Shown: one piece after another, positions 28,779-37,490 of the stretch
How the letters are laid out: each line of letters opens with the position of its first letter
How positions within the stretch are numbered: the first letter of the stretch is position 1
From: a bacterium
GTDB taxonomy: Bacteria; Acidobacteriota; Thermoanaerobaculia; Multivoradales; J023
Assembly (NCBI GenBank): GCA_024226315.1
Contig: JAAELT010000333.1
Location: 123,002 to 187,001 of the forward strand
Direction: 5' to 3'
Length of the DNA stretch: 64,000 bases
Position numbers and translations under genes: made by a program
Notes under the pieces: model-generated
What the model saw: only the letters and a program-made list of their open reading frames with translations
Databases searched by the model: none
Told to the model about the DNA's origin: nothing

Positions 28779-30716
28779 TCAGCGAGCGAAGATCCGCTCG
28801 TTGCCGACCCGGCGAGTGAAGCCCACGGAGTCGCAGTACTCCAGGATCGGGATCGCCCACTTGCGGGTGAGCCCGAATCGGTCCTTGAACTGCGGCACCG
28901 AAAAGCGCGGCCAATCCTCGGCCGCCATCTCCTTGCGCATCGTCTCGAAAGCCGAGGCCGCGAGCAGCTCGTTGTTGGGCAGCCGCACCAGCTTGCCGGT
29001 ATCCACCAGGAAACGCGCCGCGGCGTTGAAGACTTTCGACTGCGCTCCGAGCTCGGAGCACAGGACGTCGCGCGCCGGAGGCGTCAGCTCCTCGGCCTCG
29101 AGCCGCTCCAGGATCGCGTCCGCGAACTCGGCTTCCGGGCCGCCGAGCTCGACCTTGCGACCGGGCAGATTCACGAGCTCGCCGTGCACGACGAGGATTC
29201 TCTGCTCCTCGAGTCGTGAGAGGTAGAAGCGGATCAGGTGGGCGGTTACCGCCGGCAGGATCCGCCTCACGGCCTCGGCCTTGGGGATGCCCATCGCCAG
29301 CTGGTCGCGGCGGAAGTAGTCCTTCAGCACCTTCGCGGCACGCGCCTTGACCCGTTCGTAGGCGGAAGGGGTCACCCAGGCGCGCGGATGTCCCTGGTCC
29401 GCCGGCACCTCGATCAGCTCTCCGGCTTCGGCCAGGGCGGCGAGCTCGAGGTCGAGGGGCTCGACGCGCGACCCCAGTCGCCAGGCGAGCTCCCGGGTCG
29501 CGAGACCCCGCGGCCCCTGCCGCTCGATCCACAGGCACAGGGCCTGCCGCCGGTCGCCGGCGATCGCCTTCAGGTCGCCGGCCGGGCTGAAACCACGGCG
29601 CCGGCGCCAGGCCGGGTCGATGATCTGGCCGCCGCCGAGGGTCGCTGCCGGAGACGGGCGGCGGAGGATCACGCGGTCGCCGCGGATCGCCAGGGCGGGC
29701 GTCGCCAGCCGCAGCTCCACCAGGCCGGTCTGGCCGGGCTCGAGCCGGCGCGGCTCGATCGGGCTGACCCGGCCGAGGACTTCGCTCGCGTAGTGATAGA
29801 GGCGCACCTGCATCGAGCGCTTGAGCGGTGCCGGGGCATCGGCGAGCAGGGTGAGCCGGGCAGCCAGCAGAGTCGACGGCCGAAATGCCTCGGGCGTCAC
29901 CAGCTGCATGCCCCGGCCTACTTCTTCGAGATCGATTCCCGCGACCTGGAGAGACGTGCGCTCGCCGCTGAGGGCCTGTTCGCGGCTCTGGCCGTGGATC
30001 TGCACGCTGCGCGCGCGCACCGTCTGTCCGGCGGGCAGCAGACTGAGCGCGTCGCCGGTGTTGATGCAGCCGCTGGCCAGGGTGCCGGTGACGATGACGC
30101 CACGCCCCTGGAGGTGGAAAGCGCGGTCGACGGGCAGGCGCACCGGCGCCTGCTCGTCGGTGACGACCTCGAACCTCTCGGCAAGCTCCAGGATCGAGCC
30201 GCGCAGCTCCGGGATCCCTTCCCCGGTCGTGCTCGAGACCTTCATGATCGGCGAGTCGGCGTAGGGGGTGTTCTCGAGCAGCTCTTCGACGTCGAGCTCG
30301 GCCAGCTCGAGCAGATCGGTGCTGGCGAGATCGGTCTTGGTGAGCACCACCAGGGCGGCCGGAATCCCCAGCACCGAGCAGATCGCCAGATGCTCCCGGG
30401 TCTGCGGCATGACGCCCTCGGTCGCCGCCACCACCAGCAGGACGACGCGGATGCCGCCGAGGCCGGCAAGCGCGTTGTGGAGAAACCGGTGGTGGCCGGG
30501 GACATCGACGAAACCCACCTGCAGATCGCCCTCCCGCAGGTGGGCGAACCCGATGTCGATAGTGATCCCCCGCTCCTTTTCCTCGATCCAGCGATCACAG
30601 TCGATGCCGGTCAGGGCTTTGAGCAGGGTCGTCTTGCCGTGATCGATGTGCCCGGCGGTGCCGAAGACGACGCGCCGCAGCTGGTCGGAGTCGTTGGGTT
30701 CAGGTGCGTTCGACAC
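28779..30716 (-). CDS. selB: selenocysteine-specific elongation factor SelB
   Basis: About 645 residues. The N-terminal EF-Tu-like GTPase domain shows GHIDHGKTTLLKAL (P-loop), EKERGITIDIGFAHL, DVPGHHRFLHNAL and TKTDLAS. Beta-barrel domains II-IV follow, and the C terminus has winged-helix modules that bind SECIS hairpins (for example RDQLAMGIPKAEAVRRIL). It delivers Sec-tRNA to UGA codons. The GTG at 30716 is used because conserved sequence begins soon after it (RRVVFGTAGHIDHG); an open extension to 30809 runs through a hairpin and is unlikely to be translated. It lies directly downstream of selC. Confidence 0.93.
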   Translation of the reverse strand: MSNAPEPNDSDQLRRVVFGTAGHIDHGKTTLLKALTGIDCDRWIEEKERGITIDIGFAHLREGDLQVGFVDVPGHHRFLHNALAGLGGIRVVLLVVAATEGVMPQTREHLAICSVLGIPAALVVLTKTDLASTDLLELAELDVEELLENTPYADSPIMKVSSTTGEGIPELRGSILELAERFEVVTDEQAPVRLPVDRAFHLQGRGVIVTGTLASGCINTGDALSLLPAGQTVRARSVQIHGQSREQALSGERTSLQVAGIDLEEVGRGMQLVTPEAFRPSTLLAARLTLLADAPAPLKRSMQVRLYHYASEVLGRVSPIEPRRLEPGQTGLVELRLATPALAIRGDRVILRRPSPAATLGGGQIIDPAWRRRRGFSPAGDLKAIAGDRRQALCLWIERQGPRGLATRELAWRLGSRVEPLDLELAALAEAGELIEVPADQGHPRAWVTPSAYERVKARAAKVLKDYFRRDQLAMGIPKAEAVRRILPAVTAHLIRFYLSRLEEQRILVVHGELVNLPGRKVELGGPEAEFADAILERLEAEELTPPARDVLCSELGAQSKVFNAAARFLVDTGKLVRLPNNELLAASAFETMRKEMAAEDWPRFSVPQFKDRFGLTRKWAIPILEYCDSVGFTRRVGNERIFAR

Positions 30717-30738
30717 GTTGCTCAGCGAGGTATGGCCA

Positions 30739-30822
30739 AATGGCGGAAACGCATGGGAGCTGTCCCGAGCAGGACCGCCGCAGGCGGTCGTGCGACAGCC
30801 GATTCCCATGCGCTTCGCTCAT
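30739..30822. repeat. long hairpin between selC and selB containing a copy of the tRNA-Sec 3' end
   Basis: Positions 30739-30758 repeat exactly the 20 bases at 30835-30854, which are the 3' end of selC including CCA. Positions 30803-30822 are a near-inverted copy. Nested inside are GCTGTC/GACAGC (30759-30764 with 30794-30799) and a 7-bp stem GACCGCC/GGCGGTC (30773-30789). The whole could fold as one long hairpin in the selC-selB transcript. Confidence 0.75.
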
Positions 30823-30836
30823 TGTGGGAAGAAGAA

Positions 30837-30935
30837 TGGCGGAAACGCATGGGAATCGAACCCACCTCCCGAACCGTAACCGGCCGGGACTACGGTTTTG
30901 AAGACCGCGGGAGGCACCAGCCCCCGAGCGCTTCC
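30837..30935 (-). tRNA. selC: tRNA-Sec (anticodon UCA)
   Basis: The gene, read on the minus strand, starts GGAAGCGCTCGG and ends GCGTTTCCGCCA. The 8-bp acceptor stem (GGAAGCGC with GCGTTTCC, one G-U), a TCA anticodon in the loop CTTCAAA, a long variable arm (CCCGGCCGGTTACGG region) and the T-loop GGTTCGATTCC are all present. The 99-base length including encoded CCA is typical of bacterial tRNA-Sec. It lies between selB and selA. Confidence 0.97.
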
Positions 30936-31009
30936 GCGAAGCGGTCACCATAACAGAACTTCTGGTCAACCAACAAATCGAGAGCCCGGGTTGTTATAGT
31001 CGCCGGCTC

Positions 31010-32446
31010 ATGAGTACGGCGAGCACGAATCCCCAGACTCTCCTGCGCCAGCTTCCCGGCATCGACCGGCTACTGGCGTCGTCGGAGCTCGAGCCGGTTC
31101 TGGAGGCACACGCGCGCAAGCAGGTCGTCGACGGGCTGCGCGAGATCCTCGACCAGCTGCGGAGCCAGGCCAGGGAAGGCCTGCTCGAGATGGGCGACCT
31201 CGAAGCCGGCGCGATTCGCGACCGCCTGGTGGAACGGCTCGAGCGGCGCGCGACGCCGTACTACCGGCGGGTGGTCAACGCCACCGGCGTGGTGCTCCAC
31301 ACCGGCCTCGGGCGGGCGCCGCTGGCGGCCGAGGCGGTGAGCGCGCTCACCGAGCTCGCGCCCCACCCGCAACGCGTCGAGATCGATCTGGAGAGCGGCA
31401 CGCGCGGCGGCCGCGAGCTGGGGTGCGACCTCCTGCTCCGCGAGCTGGTGGGCTGCGAGAAGGCGACCGTGGTGAACAACAACGCCGCCGCCACGCTGCT
31501 GATCCTCGCCGCCCTCGCCCGCGGCAAACGCGTGCTGCTGTCGCGCGGCGAGATGGTGGAGATCGGTGGCTCCTTCCGAATTCCGGACGTCATGCGCGAG
31601 TCGGGAGCGATCCTGGTGGATGTCGGAACCACCAACCGTACCCACGAGCGGGACTACCGGGAAGCGATCGACGGCCAGACCGGGATGATCCTGAAGGTCC
31701 ACACCTCGAACTACCGGGTGGTGGGGTTCACCAGCGGCGTCGAAATCCCGGCCCTGGTCGAGATCGGCCGCGAGCACGGGGTACCGGTGGTCCACGACCT
31801 GGGCTCCGGCTGCCTGGTGGACCTGGCGGCTCACGGCCGGCCAGGCGAGGAGCTGGTCTCGGCGTCGCTCGAGGCCGGCGCGGACCTGGTGTGTTTCAGC
31901 GGCGACAAACTGCTCGGAGGACCCCAGGCGGGGATCATCGCCGGCAGCAGGGAGGCGGTCGACCTTTGCCGCAAGCACTCCCTGTTCCGGGCCATGCGTC
32001 CGGGGCGCCTGGTCTACACCGCGCTCGAAGCTACCCTGCGCCTCTACCTCGGAGGCGAGGACGAAGCGATTCGCAAAATCCCGGCCCTGCGTTGGCTCAC
32101 CGCCACGGGAGACGATCTGCGGTCGCGGGCACGGAGCCTGGCGAGCCGGCTCGAGTCGCTCGAGGCTTTCGAGATCGAGGCCGTCGAGTGCATGTCCCAG
32201 GCCGGCAGCGGATCCCTGCCGGCGCGGGAGTTCCCGAGCTGGGGTCTCCGGCTGGTGCCGCGGGCCGGCTCGGCCGGTGAGCTGGCGGCCGAGCTGCGGC
32301 GCGGCGAGCCGTCGATTCTGACGCGTGTCCGGGACGACTCGCTGCTCTTCGACATGCGCACCCTCGCGGACGGCGATCTCCACGACGTCGAGCAGCGGTT
32401 GCGGGAGCTGAGCGCGGCGCGGACGGCGACCGCGCCGACCGCCTGA
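31010..32446 (+). CDS. selA: L-seryl-tRNA(Sec) selenium transferase SelA
   Basis: A 478-residue PLP enzyme of the usual SelA length. It shows NATGVVLHTGLGRAPLA near residue 88, VNNNAAATLLIL, VHTSNYRVVGFT, VVHDLGSGCLVDL, and the PLP lysine in CFSGDKLLGGPQAGII. It converts Ser-tRNA(Sec) to Sec-tRNA(Sec) with selenophosphate from SelD. It is divergent from selC/selB, and a LysR gene follows 18 bases after its stop, so the two are probably co-transcribed. Confidence 0.96.
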   Translation: MSTASTNPQTLLRQLPGIDRLLASSELEPVLEAHARKQVVDGLREILDQLRSQAREGLLEMGDLEAGAIRDRLVERLERRATPYYRRVVNATGVVLHTGLGRAPLAAEAVSALTELAPHPQRVEIDLESGTRGGRELGCDLLLRELVGCEKATVVNNNAAATLLILAALARGKRVLLSRGEMVEIGGSFRIPDVMRESGAILVDVGTTNRTHERDYREAIDGQTGMILKVHTSNYRVVGFTSGVEIPALVEIGREHGVPVVHDLGSGCLVDLAAHGRPGEELVSASLEAGADLVCFSGDKLLGGPQAGIIAGSREAVDLCRKHSLFRAMRPGRLVYTALEATLRLYLGGEDEAIRKIPALRWLTATGDDLRSRARSLASRLESLEAFEIEAVECMSQAGSGSLPAREFPSWGLRLVPRAGSAGELAAELRRGEPSILTRVRDDSLLFDMRTLADGDLHDVEQRLRELSAARTATAPTA

Positions 32447-32464
32447 GCGGAAGGCGCCCTGGTC

Positions 32465-33388
32465 ATGGACCTGAGACTGGTGGAGATCTTCTGCTGCGTC
32501 TACGAGGAGAAGAGCTTCTCGAAGGCGGCCGAGCGACTGGGGCTCACACAGCCGACCATCAGCGGGCACATCAAGGCGCTCGAGGAGTACTTCGAGGCGC
32601 CGCTCTTCGATCGTCTCGGCCGGGCGATCGGCCCGACCGCCGCCGGCGACGTGCTCTACGAGCACGGCCGCCGGATCGTCGAGATGAAGCGAGTGACGAT
32701 CGAGGCGATGGACTGCTTTTTCAACCGGCTGGAGGGGCGCCTGCGTCTCGGCGCCAGCACGATTCCCGGCGAGCACATCCTGCCGGCGATCATCGGGCGC
32801 TTCCGCGAAGCCTATCCGAGGATTCAAGTGAGCCTGGCCATCCACGACACTCGAGAGATCGTCGATTGGGTGACTCGTGGAGAGGTCGAGCTCGGTTTCG
32901 TCGGTGCCCAGCTAGCGAATCCGCGCCTCGAATTCCGGGAGTTCACGGCCGATCGACTGATGCTGGTGGCGCCGCCAACCGCTTTCTGGGAGCCCTACGA
33001 CCAGGGGATCTCGCTCGACGAGCTCCGCAAGGCACCGCTTCTGTTGCGCGAGCCGGGGTCCGGTACCCGCATGATCCTGGAGCAGAGGCTCTTCGAGCTG
33101 GGCCACCGGTTGGACGAGTTTCAGGTCGTCGCAGAGCTCGGCAGCACGACGGCCATCAAGGAAGCCGTCAAGGCTGGCCTGGGCGCCTCGTTTGTGTCCT
33201 CTCTGAGCGTCGAGGACGAGCTGAAGGAAGGTTGGATGCGCCGCATTCCCACCCGGATCGCCGAGGAGCTGAAAAGGTCGTTCTACCGCGTGACCAACGT
33301 CGAGAGATCGAGCTCCCCCCTGCGGGAGGCCTTTCTGGCTTATCTGTCGCTAGACGCAGAAGAGGTCGCTCGAGGCGCGGGCCAGTGA
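32465..33388 (+). CDS. LysR-family regulator linked to selenium metabolism
   Basis: 307 residues with an N-terminal winged helix (IFCCVYEEKSFSKAAERLGLTQPTISGHIKALEE) and a periplasmic-binding-type effector domain (RLRLGASTIPGEHILPAIIG onwards). Length and layout are typical of LysR. Its place directly after selA and before a selenium-type importer matches a regulator family that I recall being associated with selenium genes. It may sense a selenium or sulfur compound and control the neighbouring importer; the ligand is not known from sequence. Confidence 0.85.
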   Translation: MDLRLVEIFCCVYEEKSFSKAAERLGLTQPTISGHIKALEEYFEAPLFDRLGRAIGPTAAGDVLYEHGRRIVEMKRVTIEAMDCFFNRLEGRLRLGASTIPGEHILPAIIGRFREAYPRIQVSLAIHDTREIVDWVTRGEVELGFVGAQLANPRLEFREFTADRLMLVAPPTAFWEPYDQGISLDELRKAPLLLREPGSGTRMILEQRLFELGHRLDEFQVVAELGSTTAIKEAVKAGLGASFVSSLSVEDELKEGWMRRIPTRIAEELKRSFYRVTNVERSSSPLREAFLAYLSLDAEEVARGAGQ

Positions 33389-33426
33389 AAGCGCGCTCCG
33401 GAGATCAGACATTTGGTTGGAGCACG

Positions 33427-33455
33427 TTGACAGACCATAGTGTCTCTATTAGCGT
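33427..33455 (+). promoter_or_regulatory. putative promoter for the importer operon
   Basis: TTGACA at 33427-33432 is followed after 17 bases by TAGCGT, or after 14 by TATTAG; the -10 is weak, as expected for an activated promoter. It begins about 40 bases after the LysR stop, and LysR regulators often need such weak promoters. Confidence 0.45.
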
Positions 33456-33508
33456 ATTGCCAACTTTCTGTATGCGAGGAGGGTAGAAAACCGATCCCGC
33501 ACCCGCTG

Positions 33509-33573
33509 CCAGGCGAGAGCCTGGAATCGTCAGCTCTAGAAGCAAGGAAAACGTGGCCGCGAGGCCACGTTTT
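33509..33573 (+). promoter_or_regulatory. structured leader with tetraloop hairpin and terminator-like stem
   Basis: The leader has a hairpin CCAGGC-GAGA-GCCTGG (33509-33524, GNRA loop). A perfect 11-bp stem AAAACGTGGCC-GCGA-GGCCACGTTTT (33548-33573) then runs into TTTTGTTATT. The second is a good intrinsic terminator about 95 bases before the importer's first gene. It may end the selA-LysR transcript or act as an attenuator for the importer. Confidence 0.6.
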
Positions 33574-33669
33574 GTTATTGGTACCGCCGATGTCTAGACG
33601 TGGGAAGGATCTCTGTCACAGATAGAGCGGAGGCAACTACCTGATCGACAACTTCTGAGGACCTCCAGA

Positions 33670-34584
33670 ATGAGATCTGACAACAAAACGTGGACGATCG
33701 TATTGTCGGCCGCCGTGGCCCTGGGGGCCGCCGGTTGCGGCGAATCCAGGCAGGACCAGCAGGCGACCCGCGCGGAGCCCGCTGCCAAGGTGCTCAGGTT
33801 CTCCGCCATCCCCGATCAGAACACCACCGAGACGCGCGAGAAGCTGGCACCGTTGATCGATCAGCTGTCGCGGCAGCTCGGTGTCGAGATCGAGTACGTG
33901 CCGGGCCGCGACTACCAGGCGTCGGTCGAGATGTTCAAGAACGGCGACGTGCATCTCGCCTGGTTCGGCGGCCTCACCGGCGTGCAGGCGCGCCAGGCGG
34001 TTCCGGGAGCCCGTGCGATTGCCCAGGGCGAGAGCGATCCGAAGTTCTACAGCTACTTCATTGCTCACCGTGACTCCGGGATCGAGCCGTCGGAAGAGTT
34101 TCCCACGGGACTCGGCACACTGAGATTCACCTTCGGCTCGGAGAGCTCGACCTCCGGTCGCCTGATGCCCGAGTTCTACATTCGGGAAAACACCGGCAAG
34201 GGGCCGGCCGAGTTCTTCGAGAACCCGGTGGGATTCTCGGGCAGCCATGACAAGACCGTCGAGCTGGTCGAGTCCGGACAGTTCCAGGCCGGCGCGGTGA
34301 ACTACACCGTTTACGATCGGCGGGTGGCCGCCGGCGAGACCGACCCCGAGATCGCGCGGGTGATCTGGAAGACGCCGTTTTACGCCGACTACAACTGGAC
34401 CGTGCGGCCCGACGTCGACGACGCTTTCGGTGCCGGCTTCACCGAGCGCCTGCAGCAGGCCCTGGTGGCGATCGACGACCCGGCGTTGCTCGGCGCGCTG
34501 CCGCGGGAGCGGTTGATCCCGGCGACCAACGAGGAGTTCGAAGGCATCCGCAAAGTGGCCGAAGCGTTGGACATGCTGCGTTAG
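33670..34584 (+). CDS. PhnD-like solute-binding lipoprotein, probable selenium-oxyanion importer
   Basis: 304 residues with a lipoprotein signal (VLSAAVALGAAGCGES). The mature part is a phosphate/phosphonate/PhnD-type type-2 periplasmic-binding fold: LRFSAIPDQNTTETREKL, GRDYQASVEMFKNGDVHLAW, KFYSYFIAHRDSG, FTFGSESSTSGRLMP. This PhnD-like subgroup near selA and selD is what has been called the putative selenate transporter binding protein. Substrate assignment rests on context (selenium genes on both sides, no phosphonate genes). The protein would be anchored outside the cytoplasmic membrane. Confidence 0.8.
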   Translation: MRSDNKTWTIVLSAAVALGAAGCGESRQDQQATRAEPAAKVLRFSAIPDQNTTETREKLAPLIDQLSRQLGVEIEYVPGRDYQASVEMFKNGDVHLAWFGGLTGVQARQAVPGARAIAQGESDPKFYSYFIAHRDSGIEPSEEFPTGLGTLRFTFGSESSTSGRLMPEFYIRENTGKGPAEFFENPVGFSGSHDKTVELVESGQFQAGAVNYTVYDRRVAAGETDPEIARVIWKTPFYADYNWTVRPDVDDAFGAGFTERLQQALVAIDDPALLGALPRERLIPATNEEFEGIRKVAEALDMLR

Positions 34585-34628
34585 GAGACCGTTCGGTATG
34601 CGAGGATGGTCTCCTGGGCCGATGGGCC

Positions 34629-35453
34629 ATGGCTCCGCCAACCGCGAAGGCGCCGAGGCGTAGACGGATGCGGTCGGGCAGCGCGAGCTTCCGGCTCGAG
34701 AAAGCCTGTGTCCGCTATGGCTCCGAGGCGGCCGTCGAGGAGGTAGATCTCGAGATCGAGCCCGGCGAGGTGGTGGGATTCGTCGGGCCGAGCGGCGCCG
34801 GCAAGACGACCCTTCTGCGTCTCCTGAACGGCACCCTGCGGCCGACCAGCGGCAAGGTGCTGATCGGCGGCGACGACCTGGGCAGCTTGCCGGTGCGCCG
34901 GCTGCGAGAGGTGCGCAGCCGCATCGGCATGGTGCACCAGGACCTGTCCCTGATCCCCAACCTGCGGGTGCTGCGCAACGTCCTGATCGGCCGCCTCGGC
35001 CGCCTGTCGCTGCTCGGCTCGGCCCGGCTGCTGTTCTTCCCGCCACGCCGCGAGGTGCGCCGCGTCCATGAGCTGCTCGAGCGCGTGGGCATCGGCGAGA
35101 AGCTCTACGAGCGCACCGATCGCCTCTCGGGCGGCCAGCGCCAACGCGTGGCCATCGCCCGCGCCCTGTACCAGGAGCCGGCGGCGCTGCTGCCTGACGA
35201 GCCCATCTCCAGCCTCGATCCGGCACGCTCCCGCGACACCATGAGGCTGCTGATCGAGGTGTGCCGAGAGGGTGGCATCACGCTGTGCGCCAGCCTCCAC
35301 GACCTGGCGGCGGCGCGCGATTTCCTGCCGCGCCTGGTGGGCCTGCGCGGCGGACGGGTGGTCTTCGACCGTCCGACAACCGAGCTCGACGACGACGACT
35401 TCCACAACCTCTACGATCTCGCTCCCGAGGAGATGCTGAACGATGGCCCCTGA
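34629..35453 (+). CDS. PhnC-like ABC transporter ATPase
   Basis: About 274 residues with Walker A GPSGAGKTT, signature LSGGQRQRVAIARAL, Walker B ALLPDEPISSLDP and switch His in LCASLHDL. It energises import by the neighbouring permeases. The first 13 residues are basic and of low complexity, and an internal ATG at 34668 is an alternative start. Its 3' end overlaps the first permease gene by 11 bases, showing an operon. Confidence 0.9.
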   Translation: MAPPTAKAPRRRRMRSGSASFRLEKACVRYGSEAAVEEVDLEIEPGEVVGFVGPSGAGKTTLLRLLNGTLRPTSGKVLIGGDDLGSLPVRRLREVRSRIGMVHQDLSLIPNLRVLRNVLIGRLGRLSLLGSARLLFFPPRREVRRVHELLERVGIGEKLYERTDRLSGGQRQRVAIARALYQEPAALLPDEPISSLDPARSRDTMRLLIEVCREGGITLCASLHDLAAARDFLPRLVGLRGGRVVFDRPTTELDDDDFHNLYDLAPEEMLNDGP

Positions 35454-36327
35454 GCCCGGCGCGGTGCCCGGCCGACGCTGGAGCGGACACCGGGGCCTGG
35501 TGCTCGTCGTGATCGTCGCGGCCGGCCTGTGGGCCGGATTCGAGCTCGACTTGGATCCGCGCGACCTGTTGCCGGGCGAGGGCGGATGGGCGATCGCGCG
35601 CGAGCTCTTCGCCCACGCCCTGTCGCCGGCTCTGGACTACGAGGACGAGGTGCCCGAGGGCACCCGGCCGCTGCTGCTCAAGGCGCTCGAGGCGGCTCGT
35701 CTGACGGTGATCTTCGCGGCGGCCGCGATCAGCCTGTCGGTGGTTTTCGGGGTGCTCCTGGGCTTCGCCGCCTCGACCGCCTGGTGGATTGGAGACCCGG
35801 CGGGGGGCCACGGCGCCGGCACCGTGGCGCGCCGCAGCGTGCGCCCACTGATCTACGGCGTCGCCCGCGTGGTGATCACCCTGATGCGTTCGGTTCACGA
35901 GCTGATCTGGGCCGTATTGTTGCTCGCCGCCTTCGGGCTCAGCCAGCTCTCGGCGGTGATCGCCATCGCCATCCCCTACAGCGGCACGTTGGCCAAGGTC
36001 TTCTCAGAGATGCTCGACGAGGCGCCGCGCGACTCGGCACTGGCGCTGCGCGCCGCCGGCGCCTCGCCGGCCCAGGTGTTCCTGTTCGGGCTCTTGCCGC
36101 GAGCCTTGCCGGATATGACTGCCTACGCCTTCTACCGCTTCGAGTGTGCGCTGCGCTCCTCGGCGGTGCTCGGTTTCTTCGGCTACCCGACGCTTGGCTA
36201 CTTCATCGCCGCGTCGTTCGAAAACCTGCACTACGGCGAGGTCTGGACCTACCTCTACACCCTCTTCGTCCTGGTCGCCCTCGCCGACTGGTGGAGCGGT
36301 GCTTTGCGCCGGAGGCTGGTGGGATGA
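35443..36327 (+). CDS. PhnE-like ABC transporter permease 1
   Basis: 294 residues with about five to six hydrophobic helices and the inner-membrane ABC signature (EMLDEAPRDSALALRAAGAS, the EAA loop that contacts the ATPase). Helix text such as VVITLMRSVHELIWAVLLLAAF is typical of PhnE. It overlaps the ATPase gene upstream and the second permease gene downstream by an ATGA junction. Confidence 0.88.
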   Translation: MAPEPGAVPGRRWSGHRGLVLVVIVAAGLWAGFELDLDPRDLLPGEGGWAIARELFAHALSPALDYEDEVPEGTRPLLLKALEAARLTVIFAAAAISLSVVFGVLLGFAASTAWWIGDPAGGHGAGTVARRSVRPLIYGVARVVITLMRSVHELIWAVLLLAAFGLSQLSAVIAIAIPYSGTLAKVFSEMLDEAPRDSALALRAAGASPAQVFLFGLLPRALPDMTAYAFYRFECALRSSAVLGFFGYPTLGYFIAASFENLHYGEVWTYLYTLFVLVALADWWSGALRRRLVG

Positions 36328-37271
36328 GCAGTCACGAGGCAGACCCCCGGGACGCCGGCCGCCGCGATCTCGAGATCCGGCGCCTGTATCGTGCCAGGCC
36401 ACGCAGCCGCTTCGCGCGTTGGAGCGGCGCTGCCCTTGTCCTGTTGGTGGCCCTCGCCTGGTCGAGCAGCGAGTTGCGGTTCGGTGACTACTTTTCCGAG
36501 CGGCGCATGGCGAACCTCGAGCGATTCCTCGGTGAGCTGCGCCCCTACCCGTTGCAAGGCAAGGACTTCGATCTCTCGGTGGCCGCTTCCTGGGCGGGTG
36601 AGGTGCTGCGCGGGAAGGGCTGGGCGGCCGCTGGCGTGACGCTTGCCATGTCGGTCGCCGCGATCGTGCTGGCCGCCCTGGGAGCGTTGGCGCTCACCCT
36701 CTACGCAGCCCGCACCCTGGCCTCGCCGGAGCCCTATCTGCCCGCGCCGCGGCCTCCGAGCCGGGCGCGGCTCTGGACCTGGCGCGCGGTTGTGGCGCTC
36801 TCCCGGGCGCTGCTGATCTTCGTGCGCTCGATCCCGGAGTACGTCTGGGCGTTCATCTTCCTCGCCGTGCTCGGGCCCACCGCGTGGCCGGTGGTGCTGG
36901 CCCTGGCAGTGCACAACTCGGGGATCCTGGGCAAGCTCACCGCCGAGGTGGTAGAGAACCTCGACCCCGAGCCCCTCGCGGCTCTCAGGGGCCTGGGTGC
37001 GAGCCGCATGCAGATCGCCGCGGCTGGCTTGTTCCCGCTGATCCTGCCGCGCTTCCTGCTCTACTTCTTCTACCGCTGGGAGACCTGCGTGCGCGAGGCG
37101 ACGGTGCTGGGGATGCTGGGAATCGTGTCTCTGGGCTACTGGATCGTCGACGCCCGCGCCCGTAACCACTACGACGAGATGTTCTTCTTCGTGCTGATCG
37201 GTGCCGGCATCGTACTGGTGGGCGACCTGGTGTCCGCCGTCGCGCGGGAAGTGATCCGGCGCGCGGCGTGA
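36324..37271 (+). CDS. PhnE-like ABC transporter permease 2
   Basis: 315 residues with the same fold as permease 1: ALLIFVRSIPEYVWAFIFLAVL parallels the first permease's MRSVHELIWAVLLLAAF, and EVVENLDPEPLAALRGLGAS is the EAA loop. The ATG at 36324 overlaps the upstream stop (ATGA). Two different PhnE-type permeases with one ATPase suggest a heterodimeric channel. It closes the importer operon, and senB starts 219 bases later. Confidence 0.88.
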   Translation: MSSHEADPRDAGRRDLEIRRLYRARPRSRFARWSGAALVLLVALAWSSSELRFGDYFSERRMANLERFLGELRPYPLQGKDFDLSVAASWAGEVLRGKGWAAAGVTLAMSVAAIVLAALGALALTLYAARTLASPEPYLPAPRPPSRARLWTWRAVVALSRALLIFVRSIPEYVWAFIFLAVLGPTAWPVVLALAVHNSGILGKLTAEVVENLDPEPLAALRGLGASRMQIAAAGLFPLILPRFLLYFFYRWETCVREATVLGMLGIVSLGYWIVDARARNHYDEMFFFVLIGAGIVLVGDLVSAVAREVIRRAA

Positions 37272-37490
37272 ACCGCCCCAAGAAGTCGAAGGCTTCGCCG
37301 TTCGACTTCTTGGCCCATCCCCGCCGGCCCAGGAGAGCGTTCTCGAAGACTCGGACGGTCTCCCGGGCAAGCCTGGCTGCGAGGCGGATTCGACAGCGAA
37401 GAAATCTAGCGGGATCCTCCATTGGAGCCAGGCCAGCCAGGCCCGGTTCCGATATCCTCGTCTCGCCAAACCACGTCGCCACTACTGAAG

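Noticed and set aside
33460..33573. Cobalamin or molybdenum-cofactor riboswitch
   Set aside because: The conserved cores of those riboswitches are not present; only generic hairpins are visible.
33670..37271. Phosphonate importer
   Set aside because: The proteins are PhnCDE-like, but no phosphonate catabolism gene is near and selenium genes flank both sides, so a selenium substrate is preferred.
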